Below, piece by piece: positions 11,884 to 26,900 of a stretch of 64,000 nucleotides of DNA. The first letter of the stretch is position 1. Each line of letters starts with the position of its first letter. Both the position numbers and the translations under genes were made by a program. This stretch comes from Nephromyces sp. MM_2019 (Eukaryota; Apicomplexa; Aconoidasida; Nephromycida). The notes below the pieces were generated by a model that worked only from the letters and a program-made list of their open reading frames with translations, searched no databases and was not told where the DNA came from. The DNA lies in NCBI GenBank assembly GCA_015657535.1, contig JADHZB010001130.1, forward strand, positions 32,727 to 96,726. The letters run 5' to 3'.

Positions 11884-14548
11884 GTTGGTATGCCCTTCAC
11901 CTCACCATGACACATTTTCGTCTCATTTTACGAAAAAAGTGAGCCATATAACCCGGTGTTGACTGTGACTCCAGAGGTTGAGGAATATTAAAGAAGGTAC
12001 AACACGGGTGTAGGTACATCCCTTTTCATTACATCCGGCACGGGCACGGCTTACTTCGAATAGCGCGCAACCTCAATTTTTTCCAGAAAACGTACTGCAT
12101 ATCCGTGTATCACGCTTTATTGCCCTACTTACCGTTACCTTTACAGTAATCTTTACCCTCCGGAATCTCAGTGATTTTATTTGGCATACTCCTAATACTT
12201 TACTACATTCATGATAAACTTTCACTGTGCTGCCAGCGATGCTTTGATTTTCGTGAAGCATCTGAAGTGGCGGTAATCGAGTATCTTTTGCGTCTGTACT
12301 TTGTGTTCCACAAGATGGAGCTATTAGCACTATGCTACTGTTTAGCGGAGCTCTAACATCCCGTATAGCGCGACAGTACACGTGGAGTGAACTGAAATTA
12401 GAGATTGGAAAAGGGCCAAGAAAAAGTATTGAAAACGAGGCTGCTCTTTAAGTGATATTAAAAACAATGAATCACCGAAAAATATGAGAATCCAAACTGA
12501 ATTAAATTGCTAACGCTTGTTTAGATGTGAAGAGCAGTCAACAAGAGAAAAGTAGAAGATACGAAAGTAGGTTTGAGTAAGAGGTACACCCCATCGGACG
12601 CAGTTTCCTTGAGCAGCTTTGATTGACAGGTGTGGGTGGAAATTGCTAGTTAAATTCAGCTGTCATATGAATGCCCAGCAGGCCAGTAGACGCTAGGTGA
12701 TATAACTGAGAAGGACTTTCGGGGGAAGGGAAAGATTGACAACCATCGGAAGCGAGCAGTACGGCAGGGAAAGTGAGTGCGCTATAGAGGCAAATTCAGG
12801 CAGGCATTAATGCAAGTAACTGGCATATCAAAGTGTTTTTTCGTAATCTTATACCTTCTGAATGGCTTAATGCGAAAGAAATCACCAAGGTGATAATAAC
12901 AGGTAGTGCACCCGTGGATTTTCTGGATAATTGCATCATCTTCAGTAACTGTAGCAAGCATTTTATTATTTCTCAGTTAGCATTAAAGGCAGCATTTGAA
13001 ATTTTGCTGATATTAAAACTTCATAACAAATATAATAGCTGGAATCTCAGAAGGTAACGCTGCCTTTAAGCAGGGATCGGTAAAAATAGAAACAACCAGC
13101 GGTAATAAATGGATCAGTTAGTTTGCGTTCCGCATAACTAGCATCTTGTGTAAACACAGGCATGAATCAAAACTATGAATAAGCGAAAATTCCAATTGGC
13201 TGACTTACCTTCAAGAAGTCACATCGAAGTGGCGAAAACTGGAAAATATCTGCTACTTCTTGGAATGAAGTTATTAGGATCACTCTACTTAAATGCAAGG
13301 AATTTCAGGGGATTCACAAAAGTCCATTCTTTGATATCTCAGTGAAACAACTGCATTCACATGCAATTTAAAACACACTGGCTCGAAATCAGACTGTGTT
13401 ATCAAAACGATCCTTCCTAAGATCACTGCAAAATTGGCGATATCTTTTCTAATTTTTCTATTTTAGGAATGGAGTTAAGAGCAGTAAAATACCTGCAATT
13501 CAGGCCAAATAGTAGTAGTTACGTAATACTAAACCAATAGCAGCTTGATCCATATAAGTAATCATGCATAGCACTGCATACGCATGAAACAATATATTTT
13601 GCAAAATCTTTCCAAAAAAAGGTGCAAACGCGCACTACCGGTCAAAAAGAGCGTATACATGCGCTACGCGCCTCAAAATTGTGAAAGCCTATAAATTGCA
13701 ATTTTTGACATAACAGCACAACTCAAATGAAATGATGCTCACCAAGATGAATACCCTTAATTAGCTAAGAAACAATTGAATAAGTTTCAACTGTAATAGA
13801 AACATCGAAAATGTATTAAAGGAAAACAAAATTATAACGCAATGGTCGTTTCTCAAATTCGCAAAATCACCTAGACTTACACTCCAAATTTCATCCAATA
13901 AAAGAGGCATGTCACTGTATGAGAGCGCTACAACTGAGTTCTAAGCCTATCCTATATAGTCCAAGTGCGTATACTTCAAGCGAAAATGACAGAGTCGCCG
14001 AACTTAGGCAAGCCACTTGTGTGATGCATAAATCTTTGTTCAGAATAAAATTCCACTATGCTTCTATAAGGCTAATTCTTCAGTGCAGCCTCGCATCGGA
14101 TAGTAAAATAAAATCTAAAAAAATTGTGATAATGTATTTCCCATTTGAGGTATTTTACTGAGAGCAGCGGGTACCATAAGCTGGAACGCTTCACAAGGTT
14201 ACTCAATTGGCAAGTTAAGAAACTATTGGACACAAAATATTGGCAACGGCAACATTTTTGGGTAGAAAAGCGCAGCCTAAAATAACGACCCAGCACCTGG
14301 GTTGTGGAAAACATAAATTGCAGGAATGCCAGAAAAAATATGCATAACACGATAAACTTAGCCAGTCATAATTCTTAAGCCGTAACTAATTAAACTTTCA
14401 AGCACAAGGGGTAAGTCATGTAGCCTAGGAAATGACAAATGGTTAGTTCATTTATTCATTCTAAGCAAGTTCCAGAGCCCTGGTAAGATTATCCTTGCTA
14501 AGGTATAGAGAAACAGCTGGGCTAAATATTTGCTTCTCGTATTAGCAT
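11884..14548. other. Intergenic or unresolved region
   Basis: A minus-strand frame around 12190-12345 reads like a short exon and is followed by GTATTA, but it cannot be chained to a neighbour. A plus-strand piece near 12835-12890 is similarly isolated. From about 13.5 kb rightwards, A-runs on the plus strand become common, which marks the approach to the minus-strand transcribed block. Confidence 0.35.
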
Positions 14549-17500
14549 TCAAATGGACCAGTCTTCCCAGCTGTCACCAACGGTCCAATTCTGCAAAGTT
14601 TGGTCAAGATGGCATGGAAGGTTTTCGCGTAATATCGGTGTCCCCATTACGTTTGAGGATTTAGACTTAATATTTTGATGATGCATCAACCCTTGATGAG
14701 ATACCAGGCTTTTTTCTAGGATGGACCTTTCAGTCGATAAGAAAAAATTGAATGCCTTTATATGTGAAAGTTTTGTGGCCAGAGTTTCTCTCCAAGAATC
14801 CGAAGCCATATGCCAATTTCTTCTAAAAATTCGAAGGAGGAGAAGCATATGAAGATTTATATAGGTTCTGCAGTACAGCTGCTTACTTGAACTTTACAAA
14901 AAAAGAGTATTTCCTTCAAATTAGGAGCATTTTCTCCAAAAATATTGCAATAATCAGCGCAAAATTACAATAATTAAGACTTCAATTTTGATATATGGGA
15001 ATAGCTCAATAACAATTTAAAACATTAGAATAAGCTAACAATATGAGACTCGACGACAAAAATGATGCGAAGGGAGCGATTGAGGCAAAAAAAAGCTCCT
15101 ACTTAAATTAATACGGCCCTCGCTTAATAAAATCAATTTTAAGATAATCATGCTACTAAGCCAGAGGAAAGGGTAAACAAGGGACAACAAGATACTGAAC
15201 AATAATAGCCATGAGATACTGTATATATAAAGCTTTCTCAAAGATGCAAGCACAAAGCATGCTCGAAATGTATCATAAAAAATTGTTTAGAGTATATCTT
15301 AGAGCATCTAGCTATTTGCTAAGCTACTCATAGAGCAACATTTATTGCATCACGAAGAGAAAAAATTATCTCAGCACTGAATCTTAAGGCTAAACAATAA
15401 AAACTTCGGTACAGGAGTATGGCATCAGGAGTTTGCCCTTACCGTGAAAGACTCCATTGGCAAAGTAAACAGCACCCCTCATTTTCCTTCCCCCTAGTAG
15501 AAAATCCACAAGATTCATGGAACACCTCATAGCAACTCTCACAAACGGTCATGCTCCCGTATTCGCCACAAAAGCCACAAACCTAGAGAATGAAAGCAAA
15601 GAAAATCATACCAACAAGGTTTTCTGCCAACTTTGAAAAAAGATGATATTATGCCGAGAAAGACTAGCTCTTAACCGGTATCTTTTGGAAGGAGAAAAAA
15701 TCCCAAATTTCACAAAGAACAATTCAAAATAAACTATAGCTTACAAAATAATGCTTTCGGAATAAAGTACTACAGCAAAAATTAGAAATATTCTTCAATC
15801 AAAACGCAAAGCAAAACCGGGAATTCAAAAAGCTCTTAATAGCAAGATAGACATTATGAGTCAACCACAAAAGAAAAATTACTTCAAAAAAGCTGGCTGC
15901 GGAAAAATGGCATGATACATAAACCATTACAGAGAATGATAGAGTATTAAAAAAAAAGTTTAAAAACCTTAAAAAAATTTTCCACCCTCAAAACGGGTAC
16001 TCAAAGCACAGCAAGTATTTCATATTAACGGAGAAATGCTAATGATGTGATTTGCAAAATTATTCGTTTGAATAATAAAACTATACAGAAAAACAAAGTA
16101 TACGTTTTTTGACAGAAGAAATTGAGCAAAAGACTATTAAATTAGTTTCTGCCAGAGCAAACTACAAATCAGCAGCTTTTGATGTAAATTAGAGCTATTA
16201 TATCATACAACACACAAAAATTTCGTTTAAAAACATCTGAACACATTACAAATACCCCAAAGTTCTGCTTCACATGCTTTTTTTTGAGCCTTCCAAAGGA
16301 TTCCCACCCGATACAATCATCAGCCAAGCCGATCAAGCGGATATACGTTTGAATATAAATAAATAAAAAAAGCAAACGGATAAAACAATAGCAAAGCAGC
16401 TTTTGGTTTTTTACGCTACAAGGAAGCTTCAATATGAAAAAATGCACTACGCTTTCCAACCTCCTGTTTTCCCCATGTTACGTCAAGTATTGACTGCATT
16501 TTATCCGCCATCGCTTTTCCAAAAAAGAACTTCACAGTCACCAGTAGCTTCAAAATAACAGAAAAAACAGCATTTCAAAAGAAGAAACAAAAGAATTTCT
16601 TGGTAGCACAGCTACCACAGAAAACGTTGCTTATTAGCAATAGAACCAAAGAAAAAATTCAAGCTTTTCAAAGGGTTTGCGGTACAATCAAAATGTTAGA
16701 CTAGCCTTATACCAGTGTGAAATAAGATCAGCAGAACATAAAGAGTCATATAAACTAAAAACTTCCATCAAAAAGCCAAAAAAGTTTAGGTAAAACTGCA
16801 TATTCAAATTTCCTGGGCTTAAAATTATAAGCTAGGTTATCTGATATGCGAAGAGCCGGCGTACTGCATATTCATCAAGAAAGTAACTGAGAATTAAAGA
16901 AGCTAAACATATAGAAACAGCAAAGTATGCAGTCGGCTAGACTCTAAAAAAATACGCAAAGTACTTTCATCTTGTCAATTTTTTTCTGCAAAAAAGTTTG
17001 AGAAACAAGGCAGCTCAACGTTGAAAGATCCTCAGTTTGCACTTAAAGGCAAAGAAAATTCTCTTTAGGTAGAAGTGCAAGTTAGAAAATTGATCTGCCG
17101 ACTCCATGTAGTAAAGATAAGTAAGACATCAAAAGAAAAGAAAAGCAAGAAAATGGATGTGGAAGCAGTGAAGAGGAGAAAAAACGGGAAAATGCAGGAC
17201 GAAGCTCCAAAAAAAAAATGCAAGCAACTTCACGCAGCTTTTTGCCTAAACATGCTGCATAACATTTAAAGTATGCCAGCGTTACCCGAATCTGATAGGT
17301 TCTTCGAGCTGAAAAAAAGAAATCATCAATTCCAATTCCAGATTCTCTAGCCTGAGAGTACAAAATAAAAATTGATAAGGCCAAATTGGGTCAGAAGGAA
17401 TGCTTTGAAATAGCTACTTTTAGGGAGATCCTAAATTCTGGAACGGTTTAAGGGGAAAGAAGCTAGAAAGCATCAAAGAAAAATTGACACTGTAAATATG

Positions 17501-19162
17501 ACGGATACCAACGCTACGATTAATTCACATGAAACTTTTCGCAACTAAAAATTTGCTCAGTATTTTACTTCTTGGCATCGAAACTAAAAACAAAATTAGC
17601 CAGGAAAGGGAAGGACCAAAGTAGGTTAAATAAGCTAGTGCCCTTCATAATTCCAAAAAAAGAAAGATGAAAAAAATTAGATGCTTCACAAGAAATACAC
17701 GCACGGCAACTCACTGCATGTGATAATTAAAAAAACAAAAAAGTAATAAAAGCACTTTTCCAGAGGTTTTATTCTTCAAAATGGGCTAAATCACAAATTG
17801 AGAACTTAAATCTGTATTATGATATGGCTTCTTGCAGCCCCTTCAACCTCAAATCTACCCTTAGAAGGAGACCTTCCCGGTTCTATTAACATCTTTTTAA
17901 GATTTTAATAGAACGAGGAATTTTCCCTCCAAAAACCCCTCCTTAAAAATGCACGCACCTACGCAAAACCAAGTATACACATAAGGATAAGGAGCGACAG
18001 CACACAAAAAAAAAGTGCAGGAATAAGCTTAAAAGCTTACGGCATCACGCTGGGGCCAGCTTAGATCATTCGCTAGCAGCATCCAAGGTATATCTATGCT
18101 GAACTGTAGGGAAAAAATTTTAGTAATGAAAATAAGATCTATACAACTATATATAGTTTAAGCAAATAAAGAAACTTGAATATCAAATTTGTACTTACAA
18201 TTTGATTATTATGTATAAAATAGTGGATTTTTGAAGGGAAAAACTCTCGAATAGACACTAAAAAAGTGCACAGATAGCTATTGGTTCAGCAGACTTTTTT
18301 AATGAAAGAATCCTCTTTGGTATTTCTTTTTCTTGTTAAAGTATCTCCAGGAAGAATGCTCAATACGGAGAGTAAATGACGAAAAGCTAAAACTATGAAG
18401 CTTTTTGTCATTTCAGCAAAGTTTGAGTCAAATTTTCCAAATTTTAAAAGGAGTCTTGTAAAATTTGATAGGCCTAGATTTAGAATGTGAATTTTTTCAT
18501 GAAAAAATTGGCCAAAAAATCGATTGAAAAACACAATTTCTTGCCAAAAAAAGCATATTAAATTATTCAGTTTTAAAAACCACTTTCAACAGATTCAAAC
18601 TCCAAAAAAAAGATTTTTTCTATATCATTTTCTTTTTATTACCTTTTTAGACAACGCCTTATCGTACTCTTCTAAAGTTCCTCCATTCAAATGCAGGTAT
18701 TTCATAAAGTTCGGGTGAGCTGCATGCAACGCAGGCCAAATCATAAATGTGAAAATTTTTTCAATAAAAAAATCACATTTCTCTCGATTTATTAGCAAAA
18801 ATTTAAATAAAAAAAACAGCTCTATTACGGACTGAAATAGCAATTTGGCTTCTGTAAAGACATGAAAAATCTTCTTTTGCCACTGATAACGAACTTATTT
18901 GCTTTTTGAATAAATTAAACTACAAAGGTGAGCATAAGCAGATAATCCACTGCTGAAGCAGCACAATATAGAATGACTCTTCAAAACCTGAAAAAGGAAG
19001 CAGCTTGGGACTATATAAAAGGACGAATTGGTAAAAACAGAAAACCACCGGAGAGAAAGTGAGATAAGCATAAAAATGATGAAGGAATTTTCAGTTTTTA
19101 GATGCTCAAAAAACTTCTTACCGATTGGCTGAAAATACGATGAATTTGTGAAGGAGGAGTTG
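14549..19162 (-). CDS. PHD-finger protein, 3' part of a multi-exon gene
   Basis: Proposed exons are 19162-19122, 18987-18924, 18719-18643, 15582-15443 and 14822-14549, all joining in phase and ending in TGA. The 15582-15443 exon encodes a compact PHD-like zinc finger: CGFC, then VCESC, FHESC and a final CLLC pair. PHD fingers of this kind usually read histone H3 tails in the nucleus. The last exon (90 residues) is charged, with a tryptophan-rich acidic end (WTVGDSWEDW), and has no recognised domain. The two right-hand exons are very small (13 and 21 codons) and rest on splice sites only. The 3.06 kb intron between the third and fourth exons may hide further exons. The 5' end and start codon are not found. 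The gene lies on the same strand as the SET gene, about 1.8 kb beyond its stop codon. Confidence 0.58.
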
Positions 19163-20677
19163 CTGCGCAAAGAAACTTAACTAAAATGCTTAACGCAGAT
19201 GTTTTTTCAGAGTGATGACTGCATGTAAGTCATGAGAGAGGCCTAAAAAAAAATTGAAATATTAAGACAACACACAATATGGAAATTAGCAAATCAAACC
19301 GTAAAAATTTAAATTCAGACTAATTCAGTCTGGGAGTTCATCATCGAATAAATCCACTGTTTTTTGCAGAAAAACTCAAAAGTTTGATATTTACACAAAA
19401 AAAGAGTTGAGAAAATGCAAATTTAGCGGAAATTAAACTCTGAAAAAGAAAAAATTTTAGTGCAAATCTAAAGGCAAAAATTCCTCGAGAATGCATTTGC
19501 AGCGTGAAGAAATTGTCATGTCTTGTGTGTGAAACGTTCAATATATATGCACATGGAGCACAAAAAAGGATGTTCAACCCCAAATATTCAAACTACAAAA
19601 AAAAACTCGGAATCTACCAAATATAAAAAAGTAGCCAAATTGAAGAGTGAAGAAACTAAAAGGAGCCTATAGCCACCATGCCATTTTTCTACTCGAGAAA
19701 ACCACGCATACGCACACACATCCATACATTTACACATACCAAAGACTACAAGTTGAACACTGCATGAGCTTAAGAAATCGCATCAAGTAAAAGTATATAG
19801 CCAGCAATGAAAGAAAGCTTAATTCAGCTCCCTGGCAAGCTATTATTTAGCAGCCATGAAACGAACTCATTCCATTTCACACACTCATTGAAACACACAA
19901 AAAAATTGGCGATTTCTAGTTCTTATGGAGCAGTAAAGACAGCCATCAAATCAGTAGTCTTCTTTAGTGCTCATTTCTTACTTAACATATCGCTCCTTGG
20001 GGATAATCAAATTAGCTTGCTTTTGCTCATTAAATTTATCGCATATGGATAAGCAGGATACGATAAGCCCCCTCTAATCTTTTTAAATATAAAAGTACCG
20101 TAGGTAGTGAAGGGTTTAATAAAGCTTGAGAAAAAGCTAATATAATAGCAGATCAGTGCTTAAGCGATATATTTTTTATCAAAAATTCATGCCTATTGAA
20201 GCTAAAACTCCTTCTAGATGATGGAATTCTCGGCTAAATTAAAAAAGTTAAAGATACTGCGATATATTTTATACTCAATTTAATGAAGATGCATCCTACT
20301 CGTTATATTGATTCTCATCATTTTTTTCACTACATATAAGCAATTTTTCTTTTGAAAAACTATAAGGTAGCTTAAAGGAAATCAAAGTATGAGAATGTCG
20401 CCTTGCATAATCTCTTCAAAAGTGCTGAAATTGTTAAAAGCATTCAAATGCGAGCCTTAAAAAGCCACGTAGAAATACCATCTAAATTGCCTAAAAAACT
20501 AGAGATTTAAGAAAAACGCAGAGCTTAACTAGTAAAATACTACGCCCTGCCAAAGAAGCTATCAGCAGGTTCCGGTAGCATTCCCTAGTGCATTTGTACA
20601 GAGGTTCAACCTTAATACTAGTGGTTGGTACAATTTAGGGTTTGCACCTCCACATGCATGCGTTTGATAGCGCTTAC

Positions 20678-20714
<37 letters not shown>

Positions 20715-20943
20715 CTACATACTGGCATACCCCTATGCAGGCTCTTTCTAGGTTTATGAGCCTGTGCTTGAAGTTTTTCTTGCGTGATTATCTTAACGAG
20801 ATGAATGTAAAATTTTAGAGAGAAACAAGCAGTAAAATGCACACCTAAAAGCTGCTTTTCTTTCCGTTTCAAAACTACCATTAAAGCCTATCATTGAAGA
20901 AATACTTTTCTACAAAAAGTATGCTTCAATTTTCAAGCTTCAT
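19163..20943. other. Gap between the PHD gene model and the SET gene stop
   Basis: A-rich on the plus strand, as in minus-strand introns elsewhere in the window. It probably holds the undetected 5' exons of the PHD gene and the 3' untranslated region of the SET gene. Apart from the TA/TG microsatellite listed separately I see no defined element. Confidence 0.35.
20677..20714. repeat. TA then TG dinucleotide microsatellite
   Basis: A run of TA units passes directly into a run of TG units just downstream of the SET gene stop codon. It is a simple-sequence repeat and probably lies in a 3' untranslated or intergenic segment. Confidence 0.9.
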
Positions 20944-23900
20944 TCAAGCTAATTTCCCTCTTCTTGATCCCTCTAGCAGATTCCAGTTTTCCCATTGCCA
21001 ACCATTTGTAAGATGCTTTTTCTCAGCAATAGCACCCCAAAAGGGGTATTGCTCTTCGAATGAATCAAATAATCTTGCTTTGTGATCAAGCCAAGCTTTC
21101 ACCTCACTGAAACCGTCTAAGGCAGCCGCTGGATGAGGTCTTTTCAAACGGTAGGGGTCTGCATAGCCATTATTAGTAACTAAAGAGGCTAAATCTTTCA
21201 GCTGTTCAGTTACAAATCCATCAACTCGAGCCATAGATGATTCATGAATATTCTGATAAAGGTTTTGGTGTGAAACACCAATCTGTAAGCGGCAATTAGG
21301 AGAGCCACAGAGGCAGCGAAAACCAGCCCCTACACCCTTTGATTGGAAGCTGAAGATAAATGGGAATGCTAAGATAGAGTGATAACTGATATAGTAATAT
21401 AATTTAAGAGCTATTCACTCTGTGTGTGTGTTAGAGCTATTCGCTCTGCGTGTGTGTTGGAGCTATTCACTCTGTGTGCGTACGTATTAGATCTATTCTC
21501 TCTTGGTAACATATATGCAAACAGCGGCGTAAGAATGAGAAAAAAAAGAATTGCAAGAATTCTCTTACACAGCGTTATGAAGAGAATTAAAAAATACCTT
21601 AATTTTTTAAATATACGGGATTTTCAAAAGGCTAAAAGCTATGAATGTCATGAAGCAGAAAGGGGAAAAACAAAACCCTTGAAAAAATCCATAAAAAAGC
21701 ACACACGTAGCACACATAAAGAGAATTCAAAGAGAGCACATCTACACGCATAGATATATCAAATTTATAGTCTGCAAAAGGATTAAGTAAATACAGCAAA
21801 TAACAAGATATACAGATTCATATAGAAATCCACTAGTAGAAGCAGTGACGAAACAGAAAAATTCCATGTATGATAAGCTCGTGATTTACTGGTAACTTAA
21901 GCAATGGGTAAAACATTATCAAAAGGAAAACCCCGAGAATAGAACGGCAGCTCATATAAAATGTGCATTATTTTAGCTAGATGAGCAAAATGCAGTAGTT
22001 TCTCTAAAAGATATCGAAAAAACTCTCAGAAAATAGGGAGATTTCTAAACTTCAGGAGTGAATTTGAACTTTTGAATAAAAATAGAAACAAACAAAAAAG
22101 ATAGCAAAGAATACTTTCTCAATGGTCACGACAAAAACTAGTGAATCAGCAGAAAAATACTCAAAAAAAAACTACAATATAAGCAAACAGCCTCAAGCTA
22201 TTCTTGTGTGGAAGTATATATGAAAGCCTTGGCATTTCCAAATAGGTGAAAGATGCGAGAAACAAAGGCATATAAGCTTTCATACATATTGCCTATCCGC
22301 TGCTGCAAAATAATGAAAAAAAACACTTAAATAAAGAGAGAAAAGGCTTCTTTGAAGCTGATTATATTCTGTTGGAAACACGAAAAAATTGTGTACCAAC
22401 AACCAGCTCCAAGAAGAAAAAAAGTACTTGGAGCCTAAAGCACACGGAAAAGCAAGTAGCTGAAAGAATACCCTTAAATAAGTGCTTCTTCAAACAGACT
22501 AGTGCAGCAGTATGGCTAGCAATTGGAGTGTACGTATAACACACCGCCTACTGATTTAGATAAAAAAAACTGAGAATGCCTGGAAAATCCCATCTAATCA
22601 CACCTACAGTTCATTTATACAGAAAGTAGGCAGGAATTATCTTCTTGCTATGCCTAATGATTCATTAAGCCAGACTGACTTTGGAAAGACGATAAAGAAT
22701 TTTGGGATTGCGAAAGAGACGAAGCTTAGCCGTTGAATTCGCTCCCTTAATTGAGTGAAATAAGATCTTCAAGCATGAATTTATGGCATTTGGAAAAACG
22801 CTTTTTTGATAGCTTAAAAAGCGTCATTTTAAAGTAGAAACTAAGCAAACACAACGGCGTGTTATGAAAAAGTTGAAGAGGCGTCAGAGTGTAAATCTAC
22901 TCATTCTGGAAGTTGTGCTTACCCATAATCATAGGTAATCTCATCTCCTTTCTCTATCGGCCTCACGCAGAAAATTCCCATCCTAAACCAAAATAATAGC
23001 AACAATACAGTGAAAAAAAAGAAATAAGCTTTCACGAAGGATATCAACACACCCTCTACGTAAAGGCAAGCTCGTGCATCTACTAAATCACACAGAAAAA
23101 ATCAAATATTGGGAAGAACTGGAAGCTTTAGGACCAAAAATTATAGGTGTTTTACGAGGGATTTACTAGGTATCTATCAACTACATAAGTGATTTTTCTG
23201 CTTCTGTCCATATAATAAGGATTAGTTTCGCTAAAAAAATTGCTTGTGTACGAGTTTAACGTACCTGTGGGGTGGAATTTGATGGGCGATTTCTTCACTA
23301 GTTAATTCTATCCTTTATTTTTTACATAAATCACTAAAATGAGACTTATTCCTATACTAAAAATTTTGCTAGAAATTGAATTTTTTACTTCCAATTTCTA
23401 TCGACAAGTTGATACAACAAAAATGCCAGAGATTAAGCTTTAAATCAAGTATCTAGCACTATGAAAAAAAAAATATACACATAGTACACCACTAGAAATG
23501 TAAACCCAAAAAAATTCCAGAGAAGAAGGAATAGCTAAGCCGTAATAAACAAGAAGAGAGAGCAGCCTTAAACAAGCAGTAAATTAAGCGAGAGGCGTTC
23601 TGTTTTTTCATATAGTTAAGAGGACAGCATGGGTGAGTTTTGTATGTAAATTCATCTCATTTTCGTCAAAATCTCAAAGATTTTTTCAGGAGCTCTTTCC
23701 TCCTCTGAAAAATCAAAAATCCTTCAAAAATACACTAAAACATGTGTATCTAGCCCTTGGCAAATCATAAAATAATTGAATCCTTAAATTTCCGTTAAAT
23801 GCACCTATTTCTATCAAGGAGCTAATCCAGAAATACAAAAAACACACCAACGAAAAGAAAAAAGGGATGAAATTTTAAGCATAAATACTGCCCAGACTGT

Positions 23901-26900
23901 GAATAAACTGATTGATAAAACTAGCAAAAATCAAAGAAAATAAAAGCTTTAGACTTAAAGCAAGCAAAAAAAGCAAGATATGTTTCAAGCATTGAGCCAG
24001 TTTAGAGGTAGAAAAAAACTAAGGAAAATTATAACCACAAATCCACGAAAAAACGTCAAAATCACAGACAAAGACGCTATTTGCAATAAGCATCTAAAGC
24101 CAGCTTATAAATCCAAAGCTACTCCTAAGAATGCCATTTTTTAAAGGGTAAACAAATAAATTCAGCTCAAAAGCATGCAACATGAAGATGTCTCTAGCAA
24201 TCAAAAATCTAGCCAAGCTGAGATAATGAGCAACTCAGCAATCCTTTTTTTTATTCAAAAAACCGCGAGTAAAGTATGTGTGGCTTGATTTCTCGAGCAA
24301 TGAAACTCTTTAGCGTTTAGTGTTTCTTAACTTACATCTTAAAGGCTATCAAGCACAAAAACTCAGTATTTGCTCTGCCTCTTAACTCATCTTCAAAAAA
24401 AACCCACTCTCCCGAAAAAACAGCTCAGAAAACCTCAAAAATAGCTTTTTAAAGTCACTTCACTTAGCATAGCAAACACAATCATCACTACCAGCATGAA
24501 TTCTTTTATATTCTTAACTAGTTCTGAATATAAAAATATATACCGAGCTTATTGGCTTTTCAAGAGAAATTGTGAAGAGCTACACCATGCATATACACAC
24601 ATATAATCTCAAAGGCGTGTTAGCCACCTTCTTTTTGATGGAATCCCACACTCAATTTTCCTCATGAAAATAGCTTTAAGTGGCGAACAAAAAAAAAAAG
24701 AAAGAATAGCATAAAATTGATTACATAGCGGATAGGGAAAGAACAAGAAGCACTGGTTATTGATGGGAATTCTGTCAGTTATAAAATATAGTGCAATCAT
24801 ATTTTAGCTACGTGATCAAGGAGGGTCTCCAGTAGAAGAGAAAAATAGCAAAAATTTATAATTTTAAAGAAAAAAAAAATAATAAAAAGCTTTAAAAAGC
24901 GTTAAAACTGTAAAAAAATCGTATAACTTGGAATAAATAATTCAATAAAGATATTATAAGAAATTGCTTTATTATAACGATGGATACACTTTATAACTCA
25001 ATTCAAATTTTACCTACAAAAAAATCAAGTTTTAGTTAAAAAAATTTTTTTTTTTCACACACTTTGCAAATTAGTTTGGAAAGCTTTAGGAATAACGAGG
25101 TCTTGAATATAGCTTGAAAATGAAACAGAGAAGCTAAAGATTATCAATAGAAAAGCTATTTTGTTTCAAAAAAAAACTCATAATTCAGGAGAGTTTTGCA
25201 GGGTTATACGATGATATTCTACTCAACACAAGAAAAAGCTTTAAGAAATGCAAAAAGGGAGATTCACCAGAACAAATCTTAAAGTGAAAATCACACTGAG
25301 GCTATACGCATCAATTTATAGAGTTAAACCTGTAGACTCCCTTCACAGCAACGACTTTGTTGCTACAGTTAGGCGAACAAGAATGATTTATAAATCTGGC
25401 CAGATTCCCCATGTATGAGCCATCAATGTACATTCCACCTTTGACAGCCATAATATACCAATGGCGCTGATATTCAAAAATACAAAAATCAAAAGGAGGT
25501 AGTATTCAGAGACCTCCACGTAAAGCCAACAAACAACTGAGTGAAGAATTGAATACAAAAAAAAATGCATCGAAAAGCAGCAGATTAGCGAAGGAAATCC
25601 TCCAGTGCACGGCACAGTCTTTTTCTATAGTCCAAATCTTTATATAGAGAGGTTGACTCTAGTCCTTTTTATGTTTTCAGTTTTACTAGACAGATTTTCT
25701 AATCAGATTCTCAGATTGGGTGTAAAAGTCAATAGCAGAGAAAATAAACACAAGATGAAGCAGAAAGAGCGACTCAAAAAAAATCCTGAAAAGTGATTTT
25801 ACCAGGAAGTTGATGCTTTTTCGAGAAAAGCACATAAAAAAGCTCGAACAATATACACAATGAATGCTAATTAAGATGAAATGGCAAACAAATATTCTAA
25901 ATAATTAGAAGCAACAGAAGAACAGCATGATAGCATTAAGAAAAGTAAAAAAACTCACAAATTCTTGCAATGATACACCTTGAAAATTCTGACAAAAAAC
26001 ACATATTTCAAGCCGAAAAAAACACACCTGTTGCTTGTCATCCATTTCCGCCATTGAACTACTATGCAGCCTCCTATGGCATTCTTCAGCCGAAATCACC
26101 TGGAAAGTGCTCAATACAGGGTAAAATTAAACAAAAAAAAACTTGAATTCGCCTAGTAAAGCTCATGAAAAAGTACTGAAAAATATTGTCGCACAAATAG
26201 AGTCAATCCGCATACATAAAAAAGCAACCACATACATAGACACACACATAGACACACACATATACACACACATAGACACACACATATACACACACATATA
26301 CACACACATAGACACACACATATACACACATGCATACAGTCAACACCCACAACTCGCTCAAGGTTTTAAAATCCAACCTAAAAAGAAGATGCACCTGCTT
26401 CCTTCAAACAATAAAATCGCAGGAGGAGGGGTAGAAGCAGAAAATTTTCAGGAAAGCATGACTTTCACAAGTTACTAGTCACTAAACACCATAAAACATA
26501 AAACTAAAAAACTACTATTTGTGAAAACTACACTTTATATTCTTAAAAAAGAAAATCTGTTTATTTATATCTTCAAAAGTGCTTTTCACGCGTAAAACTG
26601 ATAAGGTAGGTTACTAGTTCTACTAATCCTACTCCTAATACTCACCTCTCCAACGTATTCGCACACGAGATCACCGGGAAAAAAAGGTTTTGTTGCCTTT
26701 ACACCTACACCTTTTCCAGGAATTTTCGCAGACTGCAAAAACTCTTGGCTTTAACATGAGCATAATGCATGAAAATACAACCTTCACACCAGTTTTGTGT
26801 GGATTTCTGCAACATATCTTCAAAAATACACGAAAAAGCTCCGCTAAATTTTAATAATAAAACCATTAAAACATGTAATTTTTTAGACTAGCATTTCCAA

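Noticed and set aside
25388..25615. Minus-strand 75-codon frame
   Set aside because: It overlaps the SET exon 25466-25330 in the wrong frame; only the other frame yields NHSCSPNC.
26143..26478. Plus-strand frame with THIDTHIY repeats and antisense cysteine/valine repeats
   Set aside because: The repeats translate a CA-rich minisatellite within a SET-gene intron; there is no splice or start support.
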